From NCBI GenBank assembly GCA_038025085.1, contig CM076139.1, positions 15,765,307 through 15,829,306 on the forward strand: a stretch of DNA of 64,000 nucleotides, given 5' to 3'. The notes under the pieces are model-generated. The model saw only the letters and a program-made list of their open reading frames with translations, was not told the DNA's origin and ran no database searches. The DNA is from Tetragonia tetragonoides (taxonomy: Eukaryota > Streptophyta > Magnoliopsida > Caryophyllales > Aizoaceae). The position numbers were made by a program, and so were the translations under genes. Each line of letters opens with the position of its first letter. The first letter of the stretch is position 1. This document shows, piece after piece, positions 23,509 through 36,090 of the stretch.

Positions 23509-25858
23509 AACAACAACAACAACAAATCATCGTTATCACAAGACTTATTCCATCACAAGGCTTATTCCATGTTTTTTTTTGGAGGTGAAGTGAAATCATA
23601 GTACTCTAGTTCTGCTGTCATGAGTCACGGCCGGACGGCCCCACAAGTTGTGCCTATTTACTAAACATTTATCTCCCACGTGCTTTTATTCGCAGCCGTA
23701 CAGTATGGTGCACTAGTTTTTGCCTTTTTGGACGGGGATAAGTTGAATTGAATTTTTCTATCTTCTTTCCACTTTACTAATATATTCCTTCTACATTAAG
23801 TTTTTTTGGTTAACATCAAAGGTATTCACTGTTTATTACGATGAGTCTGTGACTATATTCCCGCACTGACTTATAGGGACTTTAATAATAGAACAATAGA
23901 ACAATTGACTAAAGTTAATTCATACTTAAAGCGATATTCGAACACCAAACCTTGTTTAAGGTTGAATGAGTACCTAATGAGTACTACTTACCTGACCACA
24001 CTCTATATATAATTTACTTTTAAAGTTAATAATGGTAGGCAAATTTGGAAGTGGTATTGGGAGTGGTTAAGGATTTGCCACTAGTTATTGTTGGGTTAGA
24101 TGATCTTATTAGTGAGCCGTGAATGAGTCACAATTCACAAATGAGATCAATTTGTAATTATTGGGAAAATTATCAATACTGTTTTCAAGAGTATCTTTTA
24201 TTGGTGGTGATTGTTATTGAACACCCACCTGCTAGAATCTCAAATTTTAGTTTTGAAATTGATTAGACTAGTTTAAAAGTTTGTGCGATACATAAATTAT
24301 GTTAAATAAATATTTTTCATTCGGTTATAGGCATCAAAGTATATGACGCCGAAATATCCGATGAAAGGTGACTTTTAATTGATTATAATTGTTCATATTT
24401 TATATGTGACCCGCTGAAAAGTAATTTTTAACCATGCATATTTTATATTTTACTTGTATTATACGGTATATATTGTTTAGAATCAAAAGATACTTTAAAT
24501 TTAAAATTTGTAATTGATCTATCATTGATACAAAAGAAAATAAAAGACCAAGAAAGAAAATAGAAAATACATTGCAAAATAACATAAATCAATATGAAAA
24601 CTTATCTCCCCTTCTACCACAAATGTATTCACACAAAAATAAAAATAAGATGGTATTATAAACGGTTATAGATTGAAAAAAAAAGTACTACATACTTTTA
24701 GACTAAAAAATATTTGTTCTATATTATACACTTTTGGTTGTCGGAAAAGTGTTAGTTTTTGGCCAAATAATGTTACAACAATAAATAAGGTATTGCTTTC
24801 CACCACCTTACTATGAAATACTTTTAGTAGGAGTACAATTATAGCATACTGCAATGAACCACGACCTTTAATTAAATAACAATTTTATCCTTAAAATAAA
24901 AATTTAAAGATTGCACAAAAAAGAAAAATCTAAATCTAAACCGAGGGACAAGGAAAGAGGTGATGTTAATGTATCTCTTATGTTGTTGGTATTGCAAGGG
25001 AGATACGTTTATAATAGAGTGAAAATACCATGTTCAATCTCCTATATATTGTTGTTAGCCTAATCAATTTTGATTATAAACATATAAGCCTACAAATGCT
25101 TACGATTGATAAAATTTACCACCCTACAAACTCTATTATTGTTATTCACTTATTCCTAATAAGATTTCAATGTACATTTGCATTGAGTGAGTTGTAAAAT
25201 GATTCCTCTACATTTTTGTTATAATTTATCTTCACTCCTTATTTATCTGGACATAATAGCTAGTTGATAAAGTTATCTAAAACTAAATCCTCACTTAGGT
25301 GACGCATCCTACCTCTTTGTTTAGGTTTGTATTTTGGGTTCTTTTAATTAACGCTTGTATGCAATCTTATTTATATGTTATAAGCCTATTGTAAATACAT
25401 CTTGTTTTTAAAAAAATTTCGATTCGAATTTGATGGTGTATTTTGTTATTTTTTGAGATGCATTGAAAATGTTATATCTGATTTTAAATATCGGAAAAAA
25501 ATATCTTATAACCGTCGTAAAACTCTAGTTATTAACCACAAATCAATCTCTATTTTTAATATCTAAATTTTATCTTTTTAATTTTTTCTAATTTTTTATT
25601 GCTTGATAAGGTGGCGCGTTCTAGACTCTTTACTTAGGTGGCGTATCTCATTACTCGCAAAAATGCCTCCATTTTTTGTCTTGAAAGTCGGGACCTAATC
25701 TGAAAATGGGTGAAACTGAAACAGTTGTTTTGCATTTTATTAACTTTTACTCTAACTCTTTGTTCCCTTAATTAATTAAGAGCAAACAAATTGCTAAGAA
25801 TGACAATCTGTCAGTGCAAATATCAGTAATCTTACATACACACAATGATATCACAATT
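22270..25858. other. Intergenic AT-rich DNA with simple repeats
   Basis: No gene or terminal repeat is convincing in this 3.6 kb. The only clear structures are the AAT/ATT palindromic microsatellite and CAA run at 23,438-23,526. Confidence 0.5.
23438..23526. repeat. Mirror microsatellite (AAT)n-(ATT)n-(CAA)n
   Basis: AAT units run to about 23,468 and switch to ATT units to about 23,507, forming a self-complementary foldback, then CAA units follow to 23,526. Confidence 0.9.
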
Positions 25859-26137
25859 TTTGTTTTGCTAGTAAAAAAGAGGGTGCAAGTGACGACTGAG
25901 GTACCCCCTGCTACATCATGTTCGGACTCTAGTGTTTAATAGCGAACATATCAGACTGCTGAACAAGCAGGGCAAGCACTGACCCCCGTCAACATAGCAC
26001 CAACAAGGAGCTAGTATAATTCCTATAAACCAACAGACACAAGGCATGGGGGGAATGTGAATTCGAACCCATAACCTTACCTTACCAAACCACTTGAGAG
26101 TAAGCTTGGAATCACTAGACCACCAACCTTGTTGGTC
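25859..26137 (-). mobile_element. tRNA-derived SINE (family 2)
   Basis: Flanked by 15-bp duplications with one mismatch (25844-25858 and 26138-26152, AATRATATCACAATT). On the minus strand an A-box TGGTCTAGTGATTC and B-box GGTTCGAATTC lie at its 5' end. At 279 bp it is longer than the other SINEs here. Confidence 0.82.
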
Positions 26138-26152
26138 AATAATATCACAATT

Positions 26153-27479
26153 AGCAAGTATTTTCCGAAAAAAATGACAATGGACCTATATATTCTTGCT
26201 ACCATCATGTAAAATCATATATGGTGGCATATAATCGGCAATGATGTTTGGTCACTAACAGAACTAAATTTCCATAAAGGAAAAGTCATTGCAACTATAT
26301 ATATATACATAAAAGACTATAAACATTTGCCTGATATAAAAAGCATGTGTGTCAATTGCGACACCAAAACATAAGAAATATCTAACCTTTAAATTTTTGT
26401 AGACCTCAAAAGTCACCTACCAGAAATCTGTATTCAATTTGAGTTCATCTTATATATATCCTCTATTCGAATAGACTGTACTCCACATGAGTGAGAAGTG
26501 GTTAGCTAGGGCCTGGCTCCACATGAATGAGATTTCATGTCTACCACTTTGATTACTCAGATGGAAGAGGCATCATTGATCACCTCATGTGACGCAGACA
26601 GGGTTAGTGATTACACCAGGCCAATGTAATACTCCTAATCTTACAACTGATCAAAAATGGGCGTGGGCCGGAAAGTCGGGTTTGGGGTGTTATTTAAGCC
26701 CATTGTCATTTGTCAGTGACCACAAGTGGGCTTGGGCCAGGTTAATGGGTCGGGTTTATTTTATCCATACCCATTCAGTTTTCGGGTTAGATGGATGGGC
26801 GTTATAAGTCGGCCGGTCCTTGATCAACTCTATGTAATATTTATAGACTTTATTGTCAGGTTGAAGTTTCTAACTAATAACCGTAGATGCTTATTGGTTA
26901 AAAATCGATAATTGAGCATGGAATTTAGATGAATTGAAATGATTGTTACTAATGAAATTTCATTTGAAATCGATGATGGAATTGTTGTTCCTAATTATTT
27001 GTGGTTGTTGCTAATTATTTAGGTTTGCAAATGAATCGAGAAGAGGCTATAAAAATCAATAAAGAAGTGTATATTACACCCAGTGTGTCGGTATATTTGT
27101 CCATGTGACATGAGACTGAGCCTTGAGGCAAATCATGATGTTGGAAATGCCAAACATGAATTACTAGCTTAGTACACTAGTACAGTACTACGGGTCTTGA
27201 TATGATGAGAATCCACTTGTTTTGTTTATAACTCGGTTTGGAACATATGTGGAACATCTTCCATCTGCGAATTCTCCATGTCGCAAAATTATTGATCAAT
27301 TTATGAGCGGAAAAAAATGTCATTTCATCTATTAACATTTTACAGTATAGTAGATTAGTAGTATACTGTATAATATACCGTCTCAAATTAACATCATGAC
27401 TAATTGAGTATTGTAGTTAATTGGAGTTATTAGGCATTAACATCACTTAATATTGTTGTTTAGTTTACTTAGATTCTCA
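26153..27479. other. Intergenic DNA without recognised gene
   Basis: The patch at about 26,640-26,830 is richer in GGGC and GGGTCGGGTT motifs, like hAT subterminal DNA, but I found no paired ends. The rest is AT-rich with no signals I can support. Confidence 0.4.
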
Positions 27480-28557
27480 TCTTTTGGTAACGTGACAAGT
27501 TCCACATGTTGATTGGTTGTTATTAATTTGCTTTCGTTTATTTTAATGGTGAGTAATAAGTTGTCATTTTTTTTTTTTGATCCAAGGGAGGCACTGAGGC
27601 CAATACAATAAATTTACATACAACTGGGGTGAGGGATTCCAACCTGAGACCTAATGTACCCAGGACCTCAGTCTTTACCACTAAGCCAAGACTTCATTGG
27701 CGTAATGAGTTGTCATTAATAATTAATAAATATCCTAATAATTAATACTATAGCCTATTCATATTTTTTTTATTTGTTTTTAATGTTAGAATTACATTAA
27801 CACAATGTAAAATGACATTAATCTCCAACATTAACGTTTTTCAATTAAGGATGCTTGATTTGACAAATTAGTTGTCTAAACTTCTAATTGATTTGGCATA
27901 GATGATGAATATTTGTGGGAGTAGATGCACGAAATATAAAACGAACATGTTATATAATTGTGGGTATTATAAGCGCATGTAATATACAAGTGTCACGTTT
28001 TGATGTATTATTATTTTTTCCTCTTTTCTTATATGGTGAGTCATCACAATTTTTTCCAATTGAAATAATTAAAGGCAGTCTTTCAACTTACTAATTCTAA
28101 TTATTGAAACACATATTGAGGGACAATATGATCAAATCGGTTGTGTTGTTTAATAACAAAATTTATCTTAGTTGGTATAAGCATAAATTATCTTAGTTGG
28201 TATAATGGTGCGTTTGTTAGAGCTTACACGGTCAGTTCAGTTCAGGTGTCAACTAAATGATTTTAAATTCAGTTAAATAATGTTCAGTTCATTTCAGTGG
28301 TGCTGAGTAAATATTTGAGGTACAACCGTAGATTAGGTGACCAGTAATAAATATTTGTTTATTTTTTTAATGCAAAAGTGATCAATATTTTTGGAGATAA
28401 GTACAAGTAATATGCACGTGTAACATTTTGATCCGTCACCATTTTATTATTCTTTATATACTTTGTACAATCTTAAAAAATTCCAAAAATTTATGTAAAT
28501 AGATTGAAAATATAATAATAAACGGACAGTCCGTGCATAACACGGATTACTTCCTAG
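27480..28557 (+). mobile_element. Non-autonomous Helitron, copy A
   Basis: The 3' end has a short hairpin CCGTG-CATAA-CACGG, 8 bases, then CTAG followed by T, the signature of plant Helitrons (CTRR, insertion at A/T). The 5' end is placed at TCTTTTGGTAACGTGACA by alignment to copies B and C. It is interrupted by a SINE at 27568-27702. No Rep/helicase is present. The 5' boundary is approximate. Confidence 0.68.
27568..27702 (-). mobile_element. tRNA-derived SINE (family 3) inside Helitron A
   Basis: A 14-bp duplication with one mismatch (TAATRAGTTGTCAT) lies at 27554-27567 and 27703-27716. The minus strand starts with A-box TGGCTTAGTGG and B-box GGTTGGAATCC and ends in poly-A. It inserted after the Helitron. 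Confidence 0.87.
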
Positions 28558-28720
28558 TATACATGTCAAAAGGTGGGTAGCTACCATCAACACACACTTA
28601 TTTTACAACCAAATTTTTTTGGTTACATTTACAAGCAAAATTTTGCTACCCCGTTTACAACACTATCTATATCTTAAGTATCACAGCCACCAAGCAACAT
28701 ATTTACATATGCACATATTC

Positions 28721-29571
28721 ATGACACCCTCTGGATAATTTGGTATATTAAAAATACAAAACGACACTAAAGTATATTAAAAACTACTTAAGTGCAGATT
28801 CACCTATAAAACCGAAATCTAAGAGAATCTTAAAAATAAATCTGGATTTTTGCTTTTTTAATCATTTTTTTCATTTTATATGTTTTTGGGTTTTTTTTTC
28901 CCTTCCATTTTTCTCTTTCCCTCCTCATGCCTTCAATACCCCCAACTTCTATGGCTACTCTGCTATCAAAAAAAACTTCTATGGCTACTCCTCAATTGTG
29001 TCCACTTGCAAAAATCAACAGCTATAACCAGATCATGACAGTGAGGCTCCCCAAAATTTCTTAGTCAATACAATCAAATGAAGAATAGAAGGATGGTGTT
29101 GTGTAAGTGAGAATGGGTTGCTTGAACAAATTGAAATCAATTTTCTTGGCTCTGTTATTTTTTTTTATATTTTTTTTTGTTTCATCCTCTGATATGTTGT
29201 TGATTGGCTTTGCTTTTATAACTCTCATCATTACAAGCTTTAAATTTAAAAAGAGTAAAATATTTCATTGAAATTGCATGTGTTTGACAATTGCAAAATT
29301 GGGTAATAAGTTAGGGTTTCATTGAAATCAGCTATTATCCACAATTCCAAATTGACTCAAAACGCCCAAAACTTGGGGTTTGCGTTTACTATGACCTTAA
29401 TTTATCCCTTCAATGGAGTAATAGGTACAGAACAAGAGGAATTAGCTCAAAATCCGGAGAGATGAGGAAATGGAAGGAGGTCAATTTTGTGGGAGAAATG
29501 GTGAGATTAAGATGGAGGTGATGGAACTTGGAAGCCATGGGAGGTAGTAGAGAGGGATTGGAGTCAACAAG

Positions 29572-29609
<38 letters not shown>

Positions 29610-29780
29610 GAAAAAGAAGAAAAAAAGGACGAAAACGATTTAAAAGGCCAAAAAACCGGGTTTATAATTAAGATTCTCTTAGATTCCGGTTTAGGAGGTG
29701 AATCTGCACTTAAGTAGTTTTTAATATACCTTAGTGTTGCATTGTGTTTTTAATATACCAAATTGTCCAGAAGGTGTCAT
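28721..29780. mobile_element. 1.06-kb element with about 111-bp terminal inverted repeats
   Basis: Positions 28721-28832 and 29670-29780 are inverted copies starting ATGACACCYTCTGGAYAATTTGG and sharing ACTACTTAAGTGCAGATTCACC. Long inverted ends and no coding capacity suggest a non-autonomous MULE, but I saw no 9-bp target duplication. The interior contains poly-A at about 29,574-29,607. Confidence 0.78.
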
Positions 29781-29960
29781 TACATCTACCAATTTGGTCA
29801 ATTGGGGCATATTTATATATATACATATAACATAATAACTTTGAGTCATCCATTAGCATCAAGTCAATCCCCTAGTATTAAGTTATTTTCACAGTTATGC
29901 CATCTATATTTAAACACTTCATTCTCTCTTTTTTTTTTTTTTTATCCCTAATCTATATAA

Positions 29961-31033
29961 CTAGGAGGTTACCCGTGCTACACACAAATTGTCCGTTTAT
30001 TTATTATTACATTTTTAATATACTCAGATAATTTTTTTTTAATAATACAAATATATTTTTGAATGAAAATGGTGATGAATCGAAATGTTATATGCATCCT
30101 AAGTAATTAGCGTATCTCCAAAAATATCTATCACTGACCTGACAAAATAATAAAATTATAATTTCTATTACTGATCACTTAACCTTCCATTTTACCTCAA
30201 ATATATAACTTAACAAACAACCACTCCAAAATATGACCTTACTTGTTGTTTTATTTGATAGGTCATATCCTTGAAAATTTTAGTCACATGTCAAAATAGT
30301 GATTATACCCACAACCCGTTTGATCCGATCTGATTGTCCCTTATATGTGCGTGTTTCGCTTATTAGAACTTGAAAGTTGAAAATCTAACCTTCTTTCGAA
30401 TGAAAATAAGACAATTGCGAGGACTATCACCATCTTGATAAAAAATAAATTAATTTATCAAAATGTGATACATGTAGTTACCTGCGCTTATACCCACCAA
30501 CTCTAATGGTGGGTATACCTTTCCTTATTGTGTGTTTCGCTAATTAGAATTTGAAAGTTGAAAGTCTAACCTTCTTTGTAATATGAATAAAAAAAATTGC
30601 GAGGACTCACCATCTCAAAATAAATAAATAAATAAATAAAATTATCAAGATGTGATACTTGTAGTTACATGCAGTATACCCGCCACTATGTAACACTTAT
30701 TATATTACGTGTATCTATTCTCACAAATATTCATCATCTCTACCTAATTTGAATTTTTTATTTTTATTTTTTTGAATGCAAATAGGATTTATTGTAAACA
30801 ACTAATAGTCAAATCTTAGCATCCTTACATTACATAATTAGTTAATAATTGAAAACGTTAAAGTTTTACATTAATCCCATTTTAGATTGCACTAAATTAG
30901 AAATATGAACATACTATAGCAATTATCATAGGATATTTATTCATCCATAAAAAAAAAAAAAGATTGATAAAAAAAAGACCAATCATTAGGTGACACTTGC
31001 TGTCATGTTACCTACGTTCTTACCCAAAATTGA
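29961..31033 (-). mobile_element. Non-autonomous Helitron, copy B
   Basis: Read on the minus strand it begins TCAATTTTGGGTAAGAACG and ends GCACGGGTAACCTCCTAG before T. The body aligns with copies A and C (for example the GAGGTA...GGTTAAGTGATCAGTAATAG region and the GGTATAAGCGCA region). An internal tandem duplication of about 190 bp lies near 30,300-30,690. Confidence 0.72.
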
Positions 31034-31124
31034 TATATCTTATTTTGAAATATTTTTCATTTCCGATCCAAGTAAGTAGTAGTTATATTTATTTGAGTGG
31101 GGTAGCCAAAGTTACTTTATTTTA

Positions 31125-31729
31125 CTAGATTTCGTACCCGTGCAATGCACGAGTTCTTGTTTATCATCATCCATTATTAGAATCAATTTAATAAAAAAAT
31201 TTTAATCACATCAATATATAAAGTTGAATATTAGGAGTCTAGCAAGGAACAATAATAATTTTTTTATCAAGAAAAAAAACTCTTTGAACAAAGAATTTTT
31301 ATTTTTAGTGAATATATAATATTTTTTAGGATAATAAATATAGTACTTATGTTACTTATTTTTATTAGAATAAAATCAAAATATTTTTAATTTTATTTTT
31401 AATCACCAATGCATTTATGATTATTTATTACTTATTCAATGCCACCTTGGTGAGAACTCAATTATATTGATAATTTGAAATAATATGCTAATAAATATAA
31501 AACTCATTAATTTAATGCACTTATTTCATTATTGATTTATTATTATTTTTATATTATTAACTGCATAAATTATGAAAATATATTAATCAAAGTAACTAAC
31601 ACTCCATATTGATTACTCTAATTTATGTTTAATAATTAATACTAAGCCACACCATCTCTTTAAAAAATTTTAAAATATATATTGTAATTAATTACTTGGG
31701 TATAAGCCAATGGGAGGATGACACTTGTC

Positions 31730-31733
<4 letters not shown>
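31125..31733 (-). mobile_element. Non-autonomous Helitron, copy D (short)
   Basis: Its minus-strand 3' end has the perfect hairpin CGTGC-ATT-GCACG followed by GGTACGAAATCTAG and T. Its 5' end (GGTGACAAGTGTCATCC) resembles that of copy B and abuts a TA microsatellite. The 5' boundary is approximate. Confidence 0.6.

Positions 31734-31795
<62 letters not shown>
31734..31795. repeat. (TA)n microsatellite beside Helitron D
   Basis: About 60 bp of TA with one GTATAT variant at the right end. Confidence 0.95.
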
Positions 31796-32079
31796 ATAAC
31801 TCACTATCAATATATCTCCTACCTTCTTATATGTTCAATGTTCGTATCTGGATTTCATCGCCGACGTCAGTCTTTTTTATTTCCGGCATCGTATACAGCC
31901 AACCCCCATTTTCATAAGGTTTTTCATATTTCTCTTTACGATTGCTAATATGCATTTGGTATCTACACCTCCTATTTTTGCAGGATAACCGCTCCAATTT
32001 TATTAAGGTTTGTACCATATATTGCTTTACATTGTTTTCTCTGAACAATTATACCAACTTGAATATTGAAAACTATTTA

Positions 32080-32257
32080 ATTTAATTTTTAATTAAAATT
32101 TACGTTGAAAAATAGAAAAAAATATCAGAAAAGATTAGAAATAGCTTCACAAAAATCGGGAATAATTATGAGACCTCACTATAATAGTAGTGAGGGCTTG
32201 GGGGTAGGTTTGGTGGCACGGGGTGGTGGAGAACCATGCTCGTATCCAAAAATCGTG
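32080..32257 (+). repeat. Direct repeat of 42,658-42,835, upstream of the gypsy element
   Basis: Shares TTATGAGACCTCACTATAA, GGCACGGGGTGGTGG and CATGCTCG in the same order with 42,658-42,835. The shared short block CATAACTTTCATA lies downstream of this copy but upstream of the other one. Confidence 0.7.
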
Positions 32258-32301
32258 GAGTACACATGCCCAATGCATAACTTTCATAATGGTAGGCGCT
32301 T

Positions 32302-32811
32302 TGTTATGTTCCGCCCTTCACACCTTGTAATTTACAGCTTTTCTTTACTTTCTTTGCATTGTAACATGTCTCTAAGGCGCTTCATGCGTGTTGAGCTTTC
32401 GGCATGTCTTTACGCTTTCTAGTTCTTTTCTAACATGTCTCTAAGGCGCTTCCAGCATGTTGACCATTGGACATGTCTTTAAGCTTTCTAGTTCTTTTAT
32501 TTTTAGGAGTAGATGTTGAGTATGAAAGTTATGCACTCTTGATGTATACTCCTGTCAGTATGAATAAAGCTCTAAGGACTCTTTATGGGGGGCAAGTAGT
32601 CCTCCATATCGATGTATTGATGTCAATGCTTGTTGTTGTTAAACTGTATTGATTGCTTTCATCATCCAACCACTCTCACAACCTCCGTCCCTCCCTCCCT
32701 CTGGTGTCCACGGACACCTGGAAGACGTTACTTGTGTACGGCTGACACTCTTGCCGCTAGGAGAGAAGAGCGCGCCGCACGTTCCGCGACTTGAAAAGGC
32801 GGACCATGACA
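32302..32811 (+). repeat. 5' LTR of the gypsy element
   Basis: Homologous to 41966-42403 but longer because a segment of about 70 bp (AACATGTCTCTAAGGCGCTTC to TTCTAGTTCTTT) is tandemly duplicated at about 32,361-32,500. Confidence 0.9.
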
Positions 32812-32816
32812 ATTGG

Positions 32817-35800
32817 TGTAACACCCCGAATTTTTGTCTAATATAAAATCATTTGAAATCACGAGTTGCAGCAGAAAAATCCTATAAATCCGAAGCGTTA
32901 CCGCCGTATTTAATGTTCAAATTAAATACAAGGCTAGAAAGAAACAAACTGTTTATATCCCAAACACACGTACTAGATAATTAAATAATAACTATCTTTC
33001 AAACTAAACTTAAAACAAATAATACAAATGAATTAAGAAATATTAAACTATTAATTCTCATGTAAGAGAATTAATCTCATTAAAATACAAGTCTTAATAA
33101 AAGTAAATTGTTTTTAGAAGATATACTATCTTCTTGAGTCACCTTCCTCTAGCTCACTCCACGAGCTACAATCCTGTCAATCTACTCCCCCATATAGACG
33201 AATTCCACATAGGTTCATCGTAGGCCCATCACTGAAGAGAAATGGACAACAAACACAAGTAAAAAGAAAAATAACTAATCAGCTACGCTGAGTAATTCAT
33301 CACCACATAGTCCATTTAAATCTCCAAGTCAAGCCAACATGCTTAATAATATAAATAATCATGCTTTAAGAAAATAAAAGATGACATGCTTTAAATTAAA
33401 GACACGCATAAACACCAAATAATAAATCCAATATTTATTATTATCCATTAGCCAAGTTCATTAGAGAGAAGAGAATCGTATGAATTGCCAAACCAACCGC
33501 AGTCAATTCAATAGGATCTTAGTCCTGTGTACATTGGCAAAGAGGGATCAACCGTCCCGGAGTATAGATGACTCCCAAAGTACTTCTAATGTTCCTAAGT
33601 ATGCATACCCTCTCTCAACCCTTAGGTTTATAAGAAGAACAGTTTCATCTACAAAACTTACTTGCCCAATCATCATATATGGATACAAGTACTACATTGG
33701 GACTACGACACGCAGACATAGACCTACCTAATATATCTCAAGAACAATTCTCATTCGCATCCTTCGGTGGATCCATTACCAAAGAAATCTTAACTCTCAA
33801 ATAATTTTAATATGGTGATCACATAACAAGTAATACACATATCTTGGCATCTCAAGTAACTACTCCACAGTTACAAAATGAACGATTAAGGATCTGTTCT
33901 GTTCACCTTCTTTTTACTGAACCTATCTGCATAATGCTGAACTAAACTAAAATTTACTGAACTGAAATGAATTTTTCTGAACTGAACTTATTTTTACCTA
34001 ATCTACAATTACAAAGAATAAATTTGTTCTTTGGTTTACCGAACTCTGCTGAATTTTTCTGAACTGAACTTCTTTTTACTGAACTGAACTTATTTTCACT
34101 TAACTGAACTGAATTTTACTGAATACTTCAGGGGAAAGTTGAGGAGAACAGACCCTAAGTTCACAATTCCGATGGCAATAATTTCACATGAATGAGCATC
34201 AACACCCTATTCACAACCACCTAACAATATACATTTTTCAGGCTTTCAATATTGTTTGCCAAATCAATAGTCAAAATCACATTAACTTATTGACACAACA
34301 TGCTTACAAACATGATCCAAATAGCGATAGGCTATATCGAAATTGAACAAATAATAATATATCTTTAGTTCAACATCACAAATAATTACTCCCCGTAATT
34401 ACAAAGATTAACATGTATTATCATATAACATGAATCCCAACAAGTAGACATTGTTACACAAAGTGAATTTTCAACATTGATCACATGCATTCACTATCAT
34501 ATAATTCTATACGAATTATCACAAGGAAATAAATAACAATTATCCCTTTACCAAAACATTCACAAGTCCAAATATGAATTATCATTCTCAATCCAATACT
34601 AGACATGAATATACAAATTCCACTAGACATGAAATTACTAACAATGAATTACATAATTCATCTAGACATAAATTACTAACAATGAATTACGTAATTCATC
34701 TAGACATGAATTACCTTTAGCAATAAAGCAATCACGACAATCTAACGTAAGCTCCTTACGTTCACGTGCGGTTAACGGGCCCTAACAAATCCACAAAAAT
34801 CAATAGTCAAAACCTTGACTTCTAAACCTCTTAATCACACTTTAAAGATGATTTAGTACCCTTAATTAAAATAATTATGTTGCTGAAATTTTAATTACTC
34901 ATGCATGCTCAAAAGTTTCCAAAACAAAATTTACATAAACTAAATTAGGTAACTTTTCAAAACCCTAATTAAAGTCAACAAGTTAAAACAAGTCAAACAT
35001 CAAAACACCACCCAAAACAGCACCGTCATCACCACCAACGACGGGCCCCGCTGGGCTGCCGCCAGCAGCCACGACACGCTGCCATGACAGCCGCACAGCG
35101 GCTGCGCATGGGCCGCTGCCGTGAGCTGCGCATGGCTCAGCTGTAGCGTGCACCGCACGGTAAAACCTTTTTTTTGTTATTCTATTTAACAAATTCCAAT
35201 CTAAATTAAACCTGAATAATTAATAAATTTTCAGATTTAATAAAACACAAGATTCAACCTTTTAAACTCAACATTTGATTCAAATTCAATAAAACATTAA
35301 ACACAACCTTAATCATGATTCTAACATGCAAAATAGTAGAATCTAGTAACCCTAGATCAAAATATAAAATTAGGGTTTGCTCATTAACAACTAGGGTTCA
35401 TAAAAACAATGATTTTGAATCAAAAACAAAACCTTTAATAATAAAATGCAATAAACACCTACTTGGAATCAAAAAGGATTAAACCTGAGCAATAGGGTGA
35501 ATTGTGAAAGAGTATGAATTCTCTTTCTTCTTCCTCTTGGGTTTTTCGTGCGTGTAAGAGAGAGAAAGATGAGAGGCGCGTGTTTTTTTTTTGTTCTTTT
35601 TTTTGTTTAAGCAAAGTGTAAGTTGATTAGGAAGTTGAGTAGATTTAAGAAACCTAAATCTATTCCTTCTTTTTCTCAACTCACCTTCCTAAAAATACTC
35701 CAACACAATCCTCCTTTCACTCTCACCTTCAGAAACAAATTTTTGAAATAAAAATTCTGATTTTTCTCCCCATAATTTCGGCTCGGAGAGCCGAAAATGA

Positions 35801-36023
35801 TGGCCCATTTTTGCATTAATATTTTTGGCCATAACCGAAAATTAATAATCCCAAATGCTTTAATTAGTTTTGGCCCAATTATAAATTAATTAGATCCAAA
35901 ACAAAAACCAATCATTAATTAGGCACTTTAATTCATGAACCCAATTAATATTTCAAATCTAAAATTGCAATTTCTTTTTAAGTAATTATTATTCTAAAAT
36001 GAATAATAATACGGGGTATTACA
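32817..36023. mobile_element. 3.2-kb solo LTR
   Basis: It starts TGTAACACCCCG and ends CGGGGTATTACA, the inverted TG...CA ends of an LTR. The 5-bp target duplication ATTGG lies at 32812-32816 and 36024-36028. No coding domains occur between. TGTAACACCCC is a common start of large plant gypsy (chromovirus) LTRs; that class is an inference. A GC-rich island lies at about 35,035-35,165. The insertion cut the gypsy primer-binding site (TTGGTATCAAAGC, resumed at 36,026). Confidence 0.87.
33890..34155. mobile_element. Harbinger-like MITE rich in CTGAACTGAA
   Basis: TAA flanks both sides (33887-33889 and 34156-34158). Ends GGATCTGTTCTGTTC and, reverse complemented, GGGTCTGTTCTCCTC match well. The body is a run of TTTTACTGAACTGAACTT units. 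It is nested in the solo LTR and related in style to 20831-21118. Confidence 0.68.
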
Positions 36024-36090
36024 ATTGGTATCAAAGCTCAGCTAGAAAAGCACGCTTAGTGAAAGGTTGCTCAACATCGAATCCGAAACC

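Noticed and set aside
24660..24860. Possible MITE with GTACTACATACTTTTAG-like ends
   Set aside because: The inverted match is weak and there is no clear duplication.
26599..26830. GGGTCGGGTT-rich patch as a hAT element
   Set aside because: No paired ends or 8-bp duplication found.
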